Source: Cellulomonas sp. HZM (GTDB lineage Bacteria > Actinomycetota > Actinomycetes > Actinomycetales > Cellulomonadaceae). Taken from it: DNA of 64,000 nucleotides. Shown piece after piece: positions 35,307-44,194 of the stretch (the first letter of the stretch is position 1; every line of letters starts with the position of its first letter). Under the pieces are notes generated by a model. It was not told the DNA's origin and made no database searches. It saw only the letters and a list, made by a program, of their open reading frames with translations. A program made the translations under genes and the position numbers. The stretch lies in NCBI RefSeq assembly GCF_000708885.1, contig NZ_JEOE01000009.1, positions 1 through 64,000 of the forward strand, given 5' to 3'.

Positions 35307-36488
35307 TCAGGCGGCCCGTGCCGGGACCCGGCGCGCGGTCGTCCCGGTCGCGCGCGCCCACCCGGCCGGCGCCCACCGGTCGTACAGCGTCGTGACCAGT
35401 GCGACGACGTACGCGAACAGGATCGCGTCGCCGAGCGCCACCCCGGTGGTCCGTGACCCGCTCACCAGCGCGGTGAGCACGCCCATCGCGACCAGGCTGA
35501 CCGCTGTGTTGAGCGCGAGCTGACGGCCCAGGCTCGTCGGGCCGGGGCGTCCGGCCCGAAGCCGCCACACCTGGATGCCGCAGTGGACCAGGACGGTCGC
35601 CGAGACGACCAGCAGCGCGGCCCACCAGCGGGCGTCGATGCGGGGATAGCTCGAGACGAGGATCGTCGTCACCAGGCCCGCGAGCAGCGCCTTCTCGACG
35701 ACCGCCCACGCGGTGACTGCCCCGGCGCGCAGGGACGGAGCGCCGGGCTCCGGGCGGTACGGGCCGAGCGCGTCGGTGCGCCGCGCGACCTCGTCGGCGT
35801 CGACGGTGAACGCCCAGTCCGGCCGCGGCAGCCGTGGCCAGACCCATCGAGCGACGAGGGCGAGCACCACGACCAGCGCCACGAGCACGACCGCGACCCA
35901 GGGTCGGTGCGCGAAGCCCGCGGCCCAGCCGTCGTCCGGGTCGACGCCCAGGACGCGGCTCTTGAACTCGTCCGTGAAGTCGAGCTGTGCGACGTGGATC
36001 CACCACTCCTGCGGCAGCTTGACCACCACCCACACCGCGGCGGTGAGCCACAGCACCGCCGAGCGTGACAGGCGGCGCGCGTCCCATCGTGTGCGCACCA
36101 CCTCGATCGCGATCACGACGTACTCGAACGTGTTGGGGAACGCGAGCAGCAGCCACCGCGCCCCGGTCAGCTCGAACGCCAGCACGCCGACCAGGCGGTA
36201 GTACCAGAGCGCCGCGACGACCTTCACCGAGAACGGGTCGCGCCAGTTGCGCAGCACCGCGAGGTAGGTGATCGCGAGGTAGTAGACGTCGAGCGCCTTG
36301 TCGTACGACTGGTAGTTCGTCAGGTCCAGGTCGGTGAACGCCTGGAAGAGCGAGTTGTCGACCCCGTCGATCACGAGCGACGCGATGATCGCCGGCAGCG
36401 GCCAGCGCCCGATGAGCAGCGGGACGAGCAGACGCGCGCCGACGACGAGCACGAGGACGACCCAGTCGGCGGTCGACGCGTGGGCCAT
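35307..36488 (-). CDS. Polytopic membrane protein of unknown function
   Basis: The 393-residue protein has about eight to ten hydrophobic helices and several conserved-looking aromatic segments (SYDKALDVYYLAITYLAVLR, FPNTFEYVVIAIEVVR, KLPQEWWIHVAQLDFTDE). No transport or enzyme motif was recognised. ATG 36488 follows a TAGCAT box by 6 nt, suggesting a leaderless mRNA. It ends 12 bp from the transketolase stop. Confidence 0.8.
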   Translation of the reverse strand: MAHASTADWVVLVLVVGARLLVPLLIGRWPLPAIIASLVIDGVDNSLFQAFTDLDLTNYQSYDKALDVYYLAITYLAVLRNWRDPFSVKVVAALWYYRLVGVLAFELTGARWLLLAFPNTFEYVVIAIEVVRTRWDARRLSRSAVLWLTAAVWVVVKLPQEWWIHVAQLDFTDEFKSRVLGVDPDDGWAAGFAHRPWVAVVLVALVVVLALVARWVWPRLPRPDWAFTVDADEVARRTDALGPYRPEPGAPSLRAGAVTAWAVVEKALLAGLVTTILVSSYPRIDARWWAALLVVSATVLVHCGIQVWRLRAGRPGPTSLGRQLALNTAVSLVAMGVLTALVSGSRTTGVALGDAILFAYVVALVTTLYDRWAPAGWARATGTTARRVPARAA

Positions 36489-36497
36489 GCGCGGATG

Positions 36498-37169
36498 CTA
36501 GCCGCGAGGTCCCGAGCCGACGTCCGCGGTCCAGCCCGCGCGGTCGACGAGCACCGCGAGCTCGGTGCGGGTCGACAGCCCCAGCTTGGTCAGGCTGCTC
36601 GACACGTGCGCCTTGACGGTCGAGTCCGAGCAGAAGGTGCGGGCGCCGATCTGGGCGTTCGACAGGCCCGAGGGGAGCAGCCTGGCGATCTCGAGCTCGC
36701 GCTCGGTCAACGCGGCCAGCGCGTCGCGGGCCGCGTCGCGGCGGTGGTCGGCTCCGTCCGCGACCCGGGTGATCGCGATCGCCGCGGCGGCGTGGTCGAG
36801 CGCGCCGTGGCCGGCCGCGACGTCACGGACCGACTCCGCGATGCGTTCCGGGTCCGCATCCTTCGACAGGAAGCCGCGAGCGCCCGCCTGCAGCGCGGCG
36901 AGAGTCGTCTCCTCGGTGCCGAACGCCGTCAGCGCGAGCACCGGAGGCGGGCTCGGCAGGCGCTGGAGCTCCGCGAGCGTGGCCAGGCCGTCCATGCGCG
37001 CCATGTGCAGGTCGAGCAGGACGACGTCCGGGCGGTGGGCAAGGACGGCGTCCACGACCTCGTCGCCGTCGGTCACCTGCGCGACGACGTCGAACCCCTG
37101 GGCGGTGAGGATCGTGGCGAGCAGCCGTCGCGCGAGCGCGTCGTCGTCCGCGACGAGAACCCTGGTCAC
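36498..37169 (-). CDS. NarL/LuxR-type response regulator
   Basis: The 223-residue protein has a receiver domain with acidic pocket DDD (8-10), phosphoacceptor Asp53 (LLDLHM) and the conserved LTAFG threonine. A C-terminal LuxR helix-turn-helix (~150-210, LTERELEIARLLPSGLSNAQI) follows. GTG 37169 has TAGACT 6 nt upstream, another leaderless start. The kinase gene lies 15 bp upstream on the same strand, but this promoter box between them allows separate expression. Confidence 0.94.
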   Translation of the reverse strand: MTRVLVADDDALARRLLATILTAQGFDVVAQVTDGDEVVDAVLAHRPDVVLLDLHMARMDGLATLAELQRLPSPPPVLALTAFGTEETTLAALQAGARGFLSKDADPERIAESVRDVAAGHGALDHAAAAIAITRVADGADHRRDAARDALAALTERELEIARLLPSGLSNAQIGARTFCSDSTVKAHVSSSLTKLGLSTRTELAVLVDRAGWTADVGSGPRG

Positions 37170-37184
37170 GCGGTGAGTCTAGGG

Positions 37185-38453
37185 TCAGCGGCCGGTCACC
37201 CAGGGCAGGTGCGCGGTCACGACGAACCAGCCGTCGTGCGTGCCCGCATCGAGCGTCCCGCCCAGCTGGCGCGCACGTTCGCGCATGCCGACGAGACCCG
37301 CGCGTGCGCCGGGCGCGGCAGCGGAAGGCGGCGCCAGGGGGTTGGCGACCCGCACCAGGACGCCGCTGGCGCGGCCCGCACGGACCTCGACCTCGACCGG
37401 TTGCCCGGGTGCGTGCTTCATCGCGTTCGTCGCGCACTCCTGGACGATGCGGAAGACCGCACGGGTCAGCGCAGGTGAGGCCTCGTGCGCGTCGGAGACG
37501 TACACCGTGCTCGTGAACCACCGGCCCTGGCGGCGAAGTCCGTCGAGCAGCGTCGCGAGGTCCTCGAGCGTCGCGCCGGGGAGCGAGCCCTCCGCGCCGG
37601 TGCGCAGCGTCTCGACGAGTCCCCGCATCTCGCCGATCGCCTGCTGCGCCGACGAGCGCATCTGCCGGGCCGCGGCCTGGACCGCCGGGCCGCTCGAGGC
37701 GTGGTCCACCTCGAGGGCCGTGGCTTGCAGGGAGATGAGCGAGATGTGGTGGGCGACGGTGTCGTGCACCTCGCGCGCGATGAGCTCGCGCTCCTCCTGG
37801 CGCGACATCTCTGCACGCAGCCGGGCAGTCGTCGCGCGCTGCGCCCGGCTGGCTGCGGTGGCGGCGGCTGCGACGCCGGACTGGCGGCGCCACAGGCCCA
37901 CGGCGACAGCGACCGCGAGCAGCAGGACCCACAGCGTCCAGTACGCCGCGGGGCCGGCGTAGGAGAGCGCGCCGGTGACGGCGTCCCTCGAGGACAGCAC
38001 ACGGTCTGCGGGCTCGCGCATCGCGTCGCGCAGCAGCGCGACGCCCGTGGCGGCGGCGACGACGCCCCCGACCCATGCGCACGTGCGCCGCGGCGCGGAC
38101 GCCAGCACCCAGGTGAGCAGGAGCAGCGCCGGGAACGCGTCGAGCGGCAGCAGGAGCGTCGCAGCGGACGCGGCGAGCGCGAGCCGGACCGGGTAGCGGC
38201 GCCGCCACACGAGCGAGACCGCCACGCCGAGGCCGACGAGCGTCCCGAGGATCGCGTACGCCATGCCCGCGTCGTCGTCGGGCGACGGTGCCGCGAAGCT
38301 GGTCGCCACGAGCGAGGTCAGCACCGCCGTCGTCACCGCAGCGAGGTTCCCCGCGCGGCGCCAGGACTCGGCGCGCTGCGGCCCGGGCCGAGACGCCGGT
38401 GCGTGCGCCACCTGCGTGGGCGCGGGGTACCCGGGCCCGGTGGTGGTCGACAT
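37185..38453 (-). CDS. Two-component sensor histidine kinase (NarX/DesK-like, HisKA_3)
   Basis: The 422-residue protein has four to five N-terminal TM helices (~35-190). It then has a dimerisation/phosphoacceptor helix with His230 in REVHDTVAHHISLISLQA, and an ATPase domain with N-box ECATNAMKHA and a G-box (GARAGLVGMRERARQLGG). It has no large extracellular domain, so it probably senses a membrane signal or a partner. ATG 38453 starts MSTTTGPGY. It is upstream of and partnered with the response regulator. Confidence 0.92.
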   Translation of the reverse strand: MSTTTGPGYPAPTQVAHAPASRPGPQRAESWRRAGNLAAVTTAVLTSLVATSFAAPSPDDDAGMAYAILGTLVGLGVAVSLVWRRRYPVRLALAASAATLLLPLDAFPALLLLTWVLASAPRRTCAWVGGVVAAATGVALLRDAMREPADRVLSSRDAVTGALSYAGPAAYWTLWVLLLAVAVAVGLWRRQSGVAAAATAASRAQRATTARLRAEMSRQEERELIAREVHDTVAHHISLISLQATALEVDHASSGPAVQAAARQMRSSAQQAIGEMRGLVETLRTGAEGSLPGATLEDLATLLDGLRRQGRWFTSTVYVSDAHEASPALTRAVFRIVQECATNAMKHAPGQPVEVEVRAGRASGVLVRVANPLAPPSAAAPGARAGLVGMRERARQLGGTLDAGTHDGWFVVTAHLPWVTGR

Positions 38454-38673
38454 GCGCAGGACGGTAGCGCCGGCCACCGACACGGCGCCTCGGCCGATCG
38501 GTCGGCGCCGAGGCCCGGGGATCGCCCGATCGGGCAGCCGTCCGTGCCCGCCCGGGCGATCCGCGCGCCGGCTCCCGGGCGCCATCGTCGTCCCCGGTGC
38601 CGCCCGGTAGCGGGCGCCGCACCGGCCCGCGAGGAGAGCGGGCGGTGCACCTCGAGACGACAGGAGATCGGCG

Positions 38674-39369
38674 ATGACCACGCAGGCAGGCCCCGACGGG
38701 ACGCAGGGCCCGTACCCCGGACAGCCCGTGCCCCAGGACGTGCCCGCGCGGCGCAGCTGGTTCGCACGGCACAAGGTGCTCACCGCGCTCGGCGCGGTCG
38801 TGGTGCTCGTGGTCGTGGTGTCGGCGCTGTCGTCAGGCGGCAGCGACACGCCCGCCGCCGGGACGACGGCGACGAGCGGCACGCAGGACGTCGACGACAA
38901 GAAGGCCGACGACAAGAAGGCTGACGACGCGAAGTCCGACGAGAAGAAGGCCGACGACGCGAAGTCCGACAAGAAGCAGCCTGGCGTCGGCGACAAGGTC
39001 CGCGACGGCAAGTTCGAGTTCGTCGTGACGAAGGTCGAGCCGGGCGTGAAGAAGGTCGGCTCCGCCGGGCTGGAGCAGAAGGCTCAGGGTCAGTTCGTGC
39101 TCGTCCACCTCAAGGTGACGAACATCGGCGACGAGGCCCAGATGTTCGACGGCTCGTCGCAGAAGGCGTTCGACGCCGACGACCGCGAGTTCTCGGCCGA
39201 CTCGGGCGCCGCGATCTACCTCGACGACTCCAACTCGTTCCTCAACGACATCAACCCGGGGAACACGGTCAAGGGGACCGTGGTGTTCGACGTCCCGAAG
39301 AGCGTCGACCTGACGAGCCTCGAGCTGCACGACTCGGTGTTCTCGGGTGGTGTGAAGGTCCGGCTCTGA
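38674..39369 (+). CDS. DUF4352-domain membrane-anchored protein with lysine/aspartate repeats
   Basis: The 231-residue protein has a short cytoplasmic proline-rich N-terminus and one TM helix (~33-53). A highly charged linker of KKADD and AKSD repeats (~72-103) precedes a C-terminal beta-sandwich of the DUF4352 type (FEFVVTKVEPGV, GQFVLVHLKVTNIGDEAQMF, NPGNTVKGTVVFDVP). DUF4352 domains are usually extracellular and of unknown function. ATG 38674 lies behind CAGGAG. The gene is divergent from the histidine kinase, which may sense a related envelope condition. Confidence 0.87.
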   Translation: MTTQAGPDGTQGPYPGQPVPQDVPARRSWFARHKVLTALGAVVVLVVVVSALSSGGSDTPAAGTTATSGTQDVDDKKADDKKADDAKSDEKKADDAKSDKKQPGVGDKVRDGKFEFVVTKVEPGVKKVGSAGLEQKAQGQFVLVHLKVTNIGDEAQMFDGSSQKAFDADDREFSADSGAAIYLDDSNSFLNDINPGNTVKGTVVFDVPKSVDLTSLELHDSVFSGGVKVRL

Positions 39370-39385
39370 CGTCTGAGCCGACCCA

Positions 39386-39429
39386 GGGCGACGTTCGCCC
39401 GCGTCGTCACGAGCGCGCGAACGTCGCCC
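39386..39429. terminator. Possible bidirectional hairpin between convergent genes
   Basis: A perfect 12-bp stem (39386-39397 with 39418-39429) with a 20-nt loop sits at the junction of the DUF4352 gene and the end of the convergent ATPase gene. The loop is long, so the call is tentative. Confidence 0.4.
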
Positions 39430-39835
39430 ACACGTGCTTCGACCCGCCGATGCGGTACCAGCCGACGTCGGTCGCGAGCCGGTAGGCGAGTCGCAGCCCG
39501 AACCCGCCGGCGCCGGGTGCACGCGTGCCGGCGACGACGGGCCGCGAGCCGGGGTCCTGGTCGGCGACGTCCACGAGCAGCAGCTCGTCGAGCAGGGCGA
39601 CGCGGACCACGGCGGGCGGTGCACCGTGCCGCAGCGCGTTCGTCGCAAGCTCCGTGGTGACCAGGAGCACCGCGTCGCTCGTCTCCGCGGGCAGGGGGCG
39701 CACCAGCGGGTCGTCGCGCACCGCGGCGCGCAGACCGGTCAGCTCGTCGAGCGTCGACAGCGTCCACGAGCGCACCTCGCGCACGACGGGCTCCGGCGTG
39801 GGCCGGTGCGCGTCGTCGGGCGGGGGAGCGTGCAC
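39407..39835 (-). CDS. RsbW/SpoIIAB-like ATP-binding regulatory protein
   Basis: The 142-residue protein is a single HATPase_c domain with N-box ELATNALRHG (62-71), the G1-like DVADQDPGSRP and G2-like GGFGLRLAYRLATDVGW. Such stand-alone domains in actinobacteria are anti-sigma factors or serine kinases of partner-switching systems. No antagonist or sigma factor is adjacent. GTG 39835 lies 6 nt after TAGGTT, a leaderless start. Confidence 0.88.
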   Translation of the reverse strand: MHAPPPDDAHRPTPEPVVREVRSWTLSTLDELTGLRAAVRDDPLVRPLPAETSDAVLLVTTELATNALRHGAPPAVVRVALLDELLLVDVADQDPGSRPVVAGTRAPGAGGFGLRLAYRLATDVGWYRIGGSKHVWATFARS

Positions 39836-39974
39836 GTGCGCAACCTACGCGGGGTGTCTCGTCCGGCGCCGCGCGGCACGCAGACCGGGACGCCGGCGCG
39901 AGGCGGTACGGTCGTCGGCGTCGTGGCGCGCGCCCGCGCCCACGCCCATGCACGAGCAGCCATCGGAGGAGCCC

Positions 39975-40736
39975 GTGACCTACCAGCTCGCCCTGTTCGA
40001 CCTCGACGACACGCTCGCGCCGTCGAAGAGCAAGGTCGCGCCCGAGATCGTCGACATGATCGTCGCGCTCACGCGGGTCGCGCAGGTGGGGATCATCTCG
40101 GGCGGCATCTTCGAGCAGTTCGACACGCAGCTCCTGTCGTCGATCGACGACTCCGCGGCTCTCGCACGCCTGCACGTGCTGCCGACCTGCGGCACGCGGT
40201 ACCTGGTGCACGACGGCACCGCGTGGACGGAGGTCTACTCCGAGCCGCTGAGCGCCGACGAGACCGAGGCGGCCGTCGCCGCGCTCGAGACGCGTGCGCG
40301 CGAGCTCGGGCTGTGGGAGGCGGACACGTGGGGCGAGCGGATCGAGCGGCGCGGCAGCCAGGTGACGTTCTCGGCGCTGGGGCAGGAGGCGCCGGTCGCG
40401 GCGAAGGCGGCGTGGGACCCGGACGGGTCGAAGAAGGAGCGGCTGCGGTCGCTCGTCGCCGCCGACCTGCCCGAGCTCGAGGTGCGCTCGGGCGGCTCGA
40501 CGTCCGTGGACATCACGCGCAAGGGCATCGACAAGGCGTACGGCGTGAACCGCCTGCTCGACCGGCTGGGCCTCGAGCCGGGTGACGCCGTGTTCTTCGG
40601 CGACAGGCTCGACGAGGGCGGCAACGACTACCCGGTGATCTCGACGGGTGTCCCGTGCATCGCGGTGACCGGGTGGACCGACACGCCGGGCAAGGTGCGG
40701 GCCGCGGTCCCGGAGGCGTTCACGCCCGAGGCGTGA
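39975..40736 (+). CDS. HAD-IIB phosphatase, phosphomannomutase-like
   Basis: The 253-residue protein has HAD motif I LFDLDDTL (7-14), motif II ISGG, a cap domain, and motif IV FFGDRLDEGGND. The fold resembles eukaryotic-type phosphomannomutase and sucrose-phosphate phosphatase. The segment after motif I (SKSKVAPEIVDMI) is PMM-like. It would act on a sugar phosphate. GTG 39975 lies behind GGAGGA. Confidence 0.85.
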   Translation: MTYQLALFDLDDTLAPSKSKVAPEIVDMIVALTRVAQVGIISGGIFEQFDTQLLSSIDDSAALARLHVLPTCGTRYLVHDGTAWTEVYSEPLSADETEAAVAALETRARELGLWEADTWGERIERRGSQVTFSALGQEAPVAAKAAWDPDGSKKERLRSLVAADLPELEVRSGGSTSVDITRKGIDKAYGVNRLLDRLGLEPGDAVFFGDRLDEGGNDYPVISTGVPCIAVTGWTDTPGKVRAAVPEAFTPEA

Positions 40737-41430
40737 CCTCGCCCCGGCTCACGTCGCGGCGCAGGTAGCCCCACGCGATGAGCGCGCAGACCACGCCGTT
40801 GGCGAGGCCGACGAGCACGTCCGACAGCGCGTGCATGCCGCGGTACAGGCGCGCCGATCCCATCGCGATCGGTGCGAGCACGCACAGCGTCGACAGCAGC
40901 ACGCGCAGCCACGGCGTGCGCACGCGCTGCGCGACGAGCAGCAGCGTCGTGTAGAGCGCTGTCGACGCGCCCGTGTGCCCGCTCGGGTAGCTGGAGGTGG
41001 GCGGGGCGTCGTCGAGGTGGTCGACGTCGGGGCGCTCGCGGCCGACGAGGAGCGACGACGTCAGGAACACCGCCGCCTGCAGCCCGATCGCGAGCGGCGG
41101 CACCACCGCGAACCACCACTGCCGCGTGCGCCACCACAGCAGCAGGAACGTCAGCACCGCGAGCGCGACGACGATCGGCGTGTTCCCGATCTCGCACACC
41201 ACGGCCGTGACGTCGTTCATCGTCGGCGTCCGCACCGAGACGAACCAGTCGTTGACCGCCTTCTCGCGCGGCAGGTCGTCGAGCGGCCCGGTGATGAGCA
41301 GGCCGAGGCCGACGACGACGCACCACACGACCGCCGCGGGCACCAGCCCGCGCAGCGCGACGTCGCGCAGCGCGGAGCCGAACGTCGGGCGGGTGGTGTC
41401 CAGCTCGTAGCGGTGGACGAAGGTGCTCAC
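40720..41430 (-). CDS. PAP2-family phosphatase
   Basis: The 236-residue membrane protein has six helices and the PAP2 signature in three parts: VGRERPDVDHLD, PSGHTGAS and SARLYRGMHALSDV. Such enzymes dephosphorylate lipid phosphates such as phosphatidic acid, PGP or undecaprenyl pyrophosphate. GTG 41430 overlaps the stop of the upstream PAP2 gene by 4 bp, so the pair is co-translated. Its 3' end overlaps the convergent HAD gene by 17 bp. Confidence 0.9.
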   Translation of the reverse strand: MSTFVHRYELDTTRPTFGSALRDVALRGLVPAAVVWCVVVGLGLLITGPLDDLPREKAVNDWFVSVRTPTMNDVTAVVCEIGNTPIVVALAVLTFLLLWWRTRQWWFAVVPPLAIGLQAAVFLTSSLLVGRERPDVDHLDDAPPTSSYPSGHTGASTALYTTLLLVAQRVRTPWLRVLLSTLCVLAPIAMGSARLYRGMHALSDVLVGLANGVVCALIAWGYLRRDVSRGEVTPRA

Positions 41431-42107
41431 GCGGTCTCCAGGGGTGTCGCCGATCGGCTCGTGAAGCCGTGGTAGCCGAGGTAGGACGCGCCTGCGACGG
41501 TCGCGCCGAGCAGGATGCCGCCGACGACGTCGGACGGGTAGTGCGCGCCGAGCAGCACCCGGTCCGCACCGGTGACGAGGGTGAACGCCGCGGCTCCTGC
41601 CGGGACCGCGACCCGCGCGCGGCGACCGAGCCACGGCCACAGCAGGAGCGTCACCGTGGTGCCGGTCGCGGCGGACGCGAACGCGTGGCCCGACGGGAAG
41701 CTCGTGCCACCGGCGTGCACGAGCGCGTCCTGGACCACGGGCCGCGCGCGCTGCACGGCCTCCTTGGACAGGTTCGCGACGAGCCACGACGCCATGAGCG
41801 TCCCGAACCCCCACGCCGCCCGCCCGGGAGCCCGCCGCGAACGCCACACCCACACGCACACGAGCGACCCGGCGAGGTACACCCACCGCGGCTGCGAGAG
41901 CTCCTGCCACACGAGCGCGGCCTGGTGCACCGCCGGGTGCGCGCGGGTCCAGTCGGTGGTCTCGCGGATCGCGTGCTCGTCCCAGCCGGCGACCGGCCCG
42001 ACGTCCGCGCGCACGACATAAGCCAGCGCGGCGACAGGGATGCCCACGCCGAGAGCGAGCGCGCCCGCGCGCAGCAGGGCGCGCCAGGGGAGCGGGGTGC
42101 GGCGCAT
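41427..42107 (-). CDS. PAP2-family phosphatase
   Basis: The 226-residue membrane phosphatase has KEAVQRARP, FPSGHAFASAA and DRVLLGAHYPSDVVGG, the three parts of the PAP2 active site. ATG 42107 has TAGCCT 7 nt upstream, suggesting a leaderless mRNA that also carries the second PAP2 gene. The pair is probably a small lipid-phosphate recycling unit rather than a recent tandem duplicate, since the two sequences differ greatly outside the motifs. Confidence 0.92.
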   Translation of the reverse strand: MRRTPLPWRALLRAGALALGVGIPVAALAYVVRADVGPVAGWDEHAIRETTDWTRAHPAVHQAALVWQELSQPRWVYLAGSLVCVWVWRSRRAPGRAAWGFGTLMASWLVANLSKEAVQRARPVVQDALVHAGGTSFPSGHAFASAATGTTVTLLLWPWLGRRARVAVPAGAAAFTLVTGADRVLLGAHYPSDVVGGILLGATVAGASYLGYHGFTSRSATPLETA

Positions 42108-42153
42108 CCCCGCGAGGCTAGGGGGCCGCGCGCGGTTGCGCGCGGCGAACGGG

Positions 42154-42756
42154 TCAGTCGGTGCAGGTGGCGGGGGGCGTGTAGTCGGAGCGGAACGCGT
42201 AGACGATGGGCCGGACCGGGACGTCGAACGTCCGGCTCAGTCCGAGGGTCGTGACCCGCAGCGGCAGGTGGTCGATGGAGATCGATTCCGCGTCGGCGTA
42301 CGGGGCGCACCCGGGGCCGTAGGAATAGCCGACGGTGACCTTGTCGCCCGGGGCGAGCGTGGCGGCGTCGACGGGGTCGGCAGCGTCACCCAGCGGGCTG
42401 GTGAAGAGCTGCAGGTGCTGCAGCCCCTCGATCTCGGTGATGTCCCCCGCCCGTACGGTGACGGGGACGCGCGCGGTGTTGCGGAACGACCACAGGCCGT
42501 CGTTGGACCGGTCGGCCGGATCGACCACGACGACGGGGGTGTGCTCGCCCACGTCGAAGCCGATGGGCACGGTCTCGGCCTGCGGATCCGTCGCGAAGGT
42601 CGAGCCCGTGGCGAGGTGGTTCGTCAGACCGATCCGGAGCCACGTCGCGAGAAGGCCGACGACCACGACGAGGAGCGCGGCGACGATCGCCGTTCGAATC
42701 CTCCGTGGTCTTCTCGCCGGCGGCGCGACCTGCGGCGCTGCCTCGATGACTGCCAT
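42154..42756 (-). CDS. Membrane-anchored extracytoplasmic protein of unknown function
   Basis: The 200-residue protein has one N-terminal TM helix (~23-45) and a beta-rich outer domain. Two cysteines, in GPGCAPYADA and PPATCTD, may pair. No family was recognised. It diverges from the PadR operon, and the two GTTAC palindromes lie in the gap. It may therefore also be PadR-regulated. Confidence 0.75.
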   Translation of the reverse strand: MAVIEAAPQVAPPARRPRRIRTAIVAALLVVVVGLLATWLRIGLTNHLATGSTFATDPQAETVPIGFDVGEHTPVVVVDPADRSNDGLWSFRNTARVPVTVRAGDITEIEGLQHLQLFTSPLGDAADPVDAATLAPGDKVTVGYSYGPGCAPYADAESISIDHLPLRVTTLGLSRTFDVPVRPIVYAFRSDYTPPATCTD

Positions 42757-42818
42757 CCCGTCCCCCTCGTTCGTCCACTGAGCCCGAACGTAGCGGACGA
42801 GGGATTGACGCGCAGGAG

Positions 42819-42831
42819 GTTACTGAGTAAC
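42819..42831. promoter_or_regulatory. PadR operator candidate 1
   Basis: The perfect palindrome GTTAC-TGA-GTAAC lies between the divergent membrane-protein and padR genes. An identical core architecture follows 13 bp later. Confidence 0.75.
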
Positions 42832-42844
42832 TTCAATGGCAACC

Positions 42845-42859
42845 GGTTACCGCGTAACC
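42845..42859. promoter_or_regulatory. PadR operator candidate 2
   Basis: The perfect palindrome GGTTAC-CGC-GTAACC lies 13 bp before the padR start. Together with the site at 42819 it suggests autoregulation and cooperative binding. Confidence 0.75.
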
Positions 42860-42872
42860 ATTATCGGGGGTC

Positions 42873-43460
42873 ATGATGTCCGTCCGTCAAGGCATGCTCG
42901 CGCTGCTCGCCAGCGAGCCCATGCACGCCTACCAGTTGCGCCAGCAGTTCGAGCAGCGCACCGGCGGGACCTGGCCGCTGAACATGGGCCAGGTCTCGAC
43001 GACGCTCGACCGGCTGGTGCGTGACGGGCTCGTCGAGCAGGTGCCGTCGTCGGACCCGGCCGCCTACCGCCTGACGGCCGACGGACGCGCCGAGCTCGCG
43101 CACTGGTGGTCGACCCCCGTGGTGCGCTCGGCGCCGCAGCGCGACGAGCTGAGCATCAAGCTCGCGCTCGCGGTGACCGCCCCGGGTGTCGACGTGCGCG
43201 AGATCGTGCAGGCGCAGCGCACCGAGACGATGCGCGCGCTCACCGACCTCACGCGGCTCAAGGCCGATCTCCCCGCCCAGGTCGAGAGCGCGGACGACCT
43301 CGCGTGGTCGCTCGTGCTCGACAACCTGGTGTTCTCGGCGGAGGCCGAGGTGCGCTGGCTCGACCACGTGGAGGTGCGGGTCGCCCGCGCCGCGCTGCGG
43401 CCGGCCACGCCGTCGTCGGCCCCGTCGCCCGTCGACACCCGTGCGGACGTGACCCGGTGA
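42873..43460 (+). CDS. PadR-family transcriptional regulator
   Basis: The 195-residue protein has the PadR winged helix (~1-80: VRQGMLALLASEPMHAYQLR, then GQVSTTLDRLVRDGLVEQV) and a C-terminal helical dimerisation domain of the Vir-like type. It is the first gene of an operon with an ABC exporter, a typical PadR arrangement in which a toxic compound induces its own pump. ATG 42873 and ATG 42876 are adjacent possible starts. Confidence 0.92.
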   Translation: MMSVRQGMLALLASEPMHAYQLRQQFEQRTGGTWPLNMGQVSTTLDRLVRDGLVEQVPSSDPAAYRLTADGRAELAHWWSTPVVRSAPQRDELSIKLALAVTAPGVDVREIVQAQRTETMRALTDLTRLKADLPAQVESADDLAWSLVLDNLVFSAEAEVRWLDHVEVRVARAALRPATPSSAPSPVDTRADVTR

Positions 43461-44194
43461 GCCCGCGGGCCGTCGGTCCCGTGCTGCTGTCCGCCCGCGG
43501 CGTGACCCGGGTGCACGGCGAGGGGCCTTCTGCTGTGCGCGCGCTCGACGGCGTGGACCTCGACGTGCGGCTCGGGGAGCTCGTCGCCGTGATGGGCGCC
43601 TCGGGCTCGGGCAAGTCGACGCTGCTCAACATCGTCGGCGGGCTCGACGTCCCGACGAGCGGCACGATCACGCTCGCGGGCGAGGAGCTCAGCGGGCTCG
43701 ACGCCAGGGCACGCGCCCGGCTGCGCCGCCGGTCCGTCGGGTACGTGTTCCAGGACTTCAACCTCATCCCCGCGCTCACCGCCGCGGAGAACGTCTCCCT
43801 GCCGCGCGAGCTCGACGGCGTCGGTGGCCGGGCTGCCCGCGGGGAGGCCCGCGCCGCGCTGCGGGAGGTCGGCATCGAGGATCTCGCGGACCGGTTCCCC
43901 GACGAGATGTCGGGCGGCCAGCGTCAGCGCGTCGCGATCGCGCGTGCGCTCGTCGGCCCGCGCCGCCTGGTCCTGGCCGACGAGCCGACCGGCGCGCTCG
44001 ACTCCACCACGGGCGAGGACGTGATGCGGGTGCTGCGCGCACGCATCGACGCCGGCGCCGCGGGGCTGCTGGTCACGCACGAGCCGCGGTTCGCCGCCTG
44101 GGCAGACCGGACCGTGTTCCTGCGAGACGGGGTCGTGGTGGACGGGACCGGGCGGCGCGCCGAGCCGGAGTCGCTGCTGACCGGGACGCGGTGA
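43457..44194 (+). CDS. ABC transporter ATP-binding protein (MacB/LolD-like)
   Basis: The 245-residue ATPase has Walker A GASGSGKST, Q-loop FQDFNLIP, signature MSGGQRQR, Walker B LVLADEPTGALD and a switch His (VTHEP). It is the MacB/LolD class that partners FtsX-type permeases for export or lipoprotein/peptide extrusion. GTG 43457 overlaps the padR stop, and the permease follows with overlapping codons. Confidence 0.94.
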   Translation: MSPRAVGPVLLSARGVTRVHGEGPSAVRALDGVDLDVRLGELVAVMGASGSGKSTLLNIVGGLDVPTSGTITLAGEELSGLDARARARLRRRSVGYVFQDFNLIPALTAAENVSLPRELDGVGGRAARGEARAALREVGIEDLADRFPDEMSGGQRQRVAIARALVGPRRLVLADEPTGALDSTTGEDVMRVLRARIDAGAAGLLVTHEPRFAAWADRTVFLRDGVVVDGTGRRAEPESLLTGTR

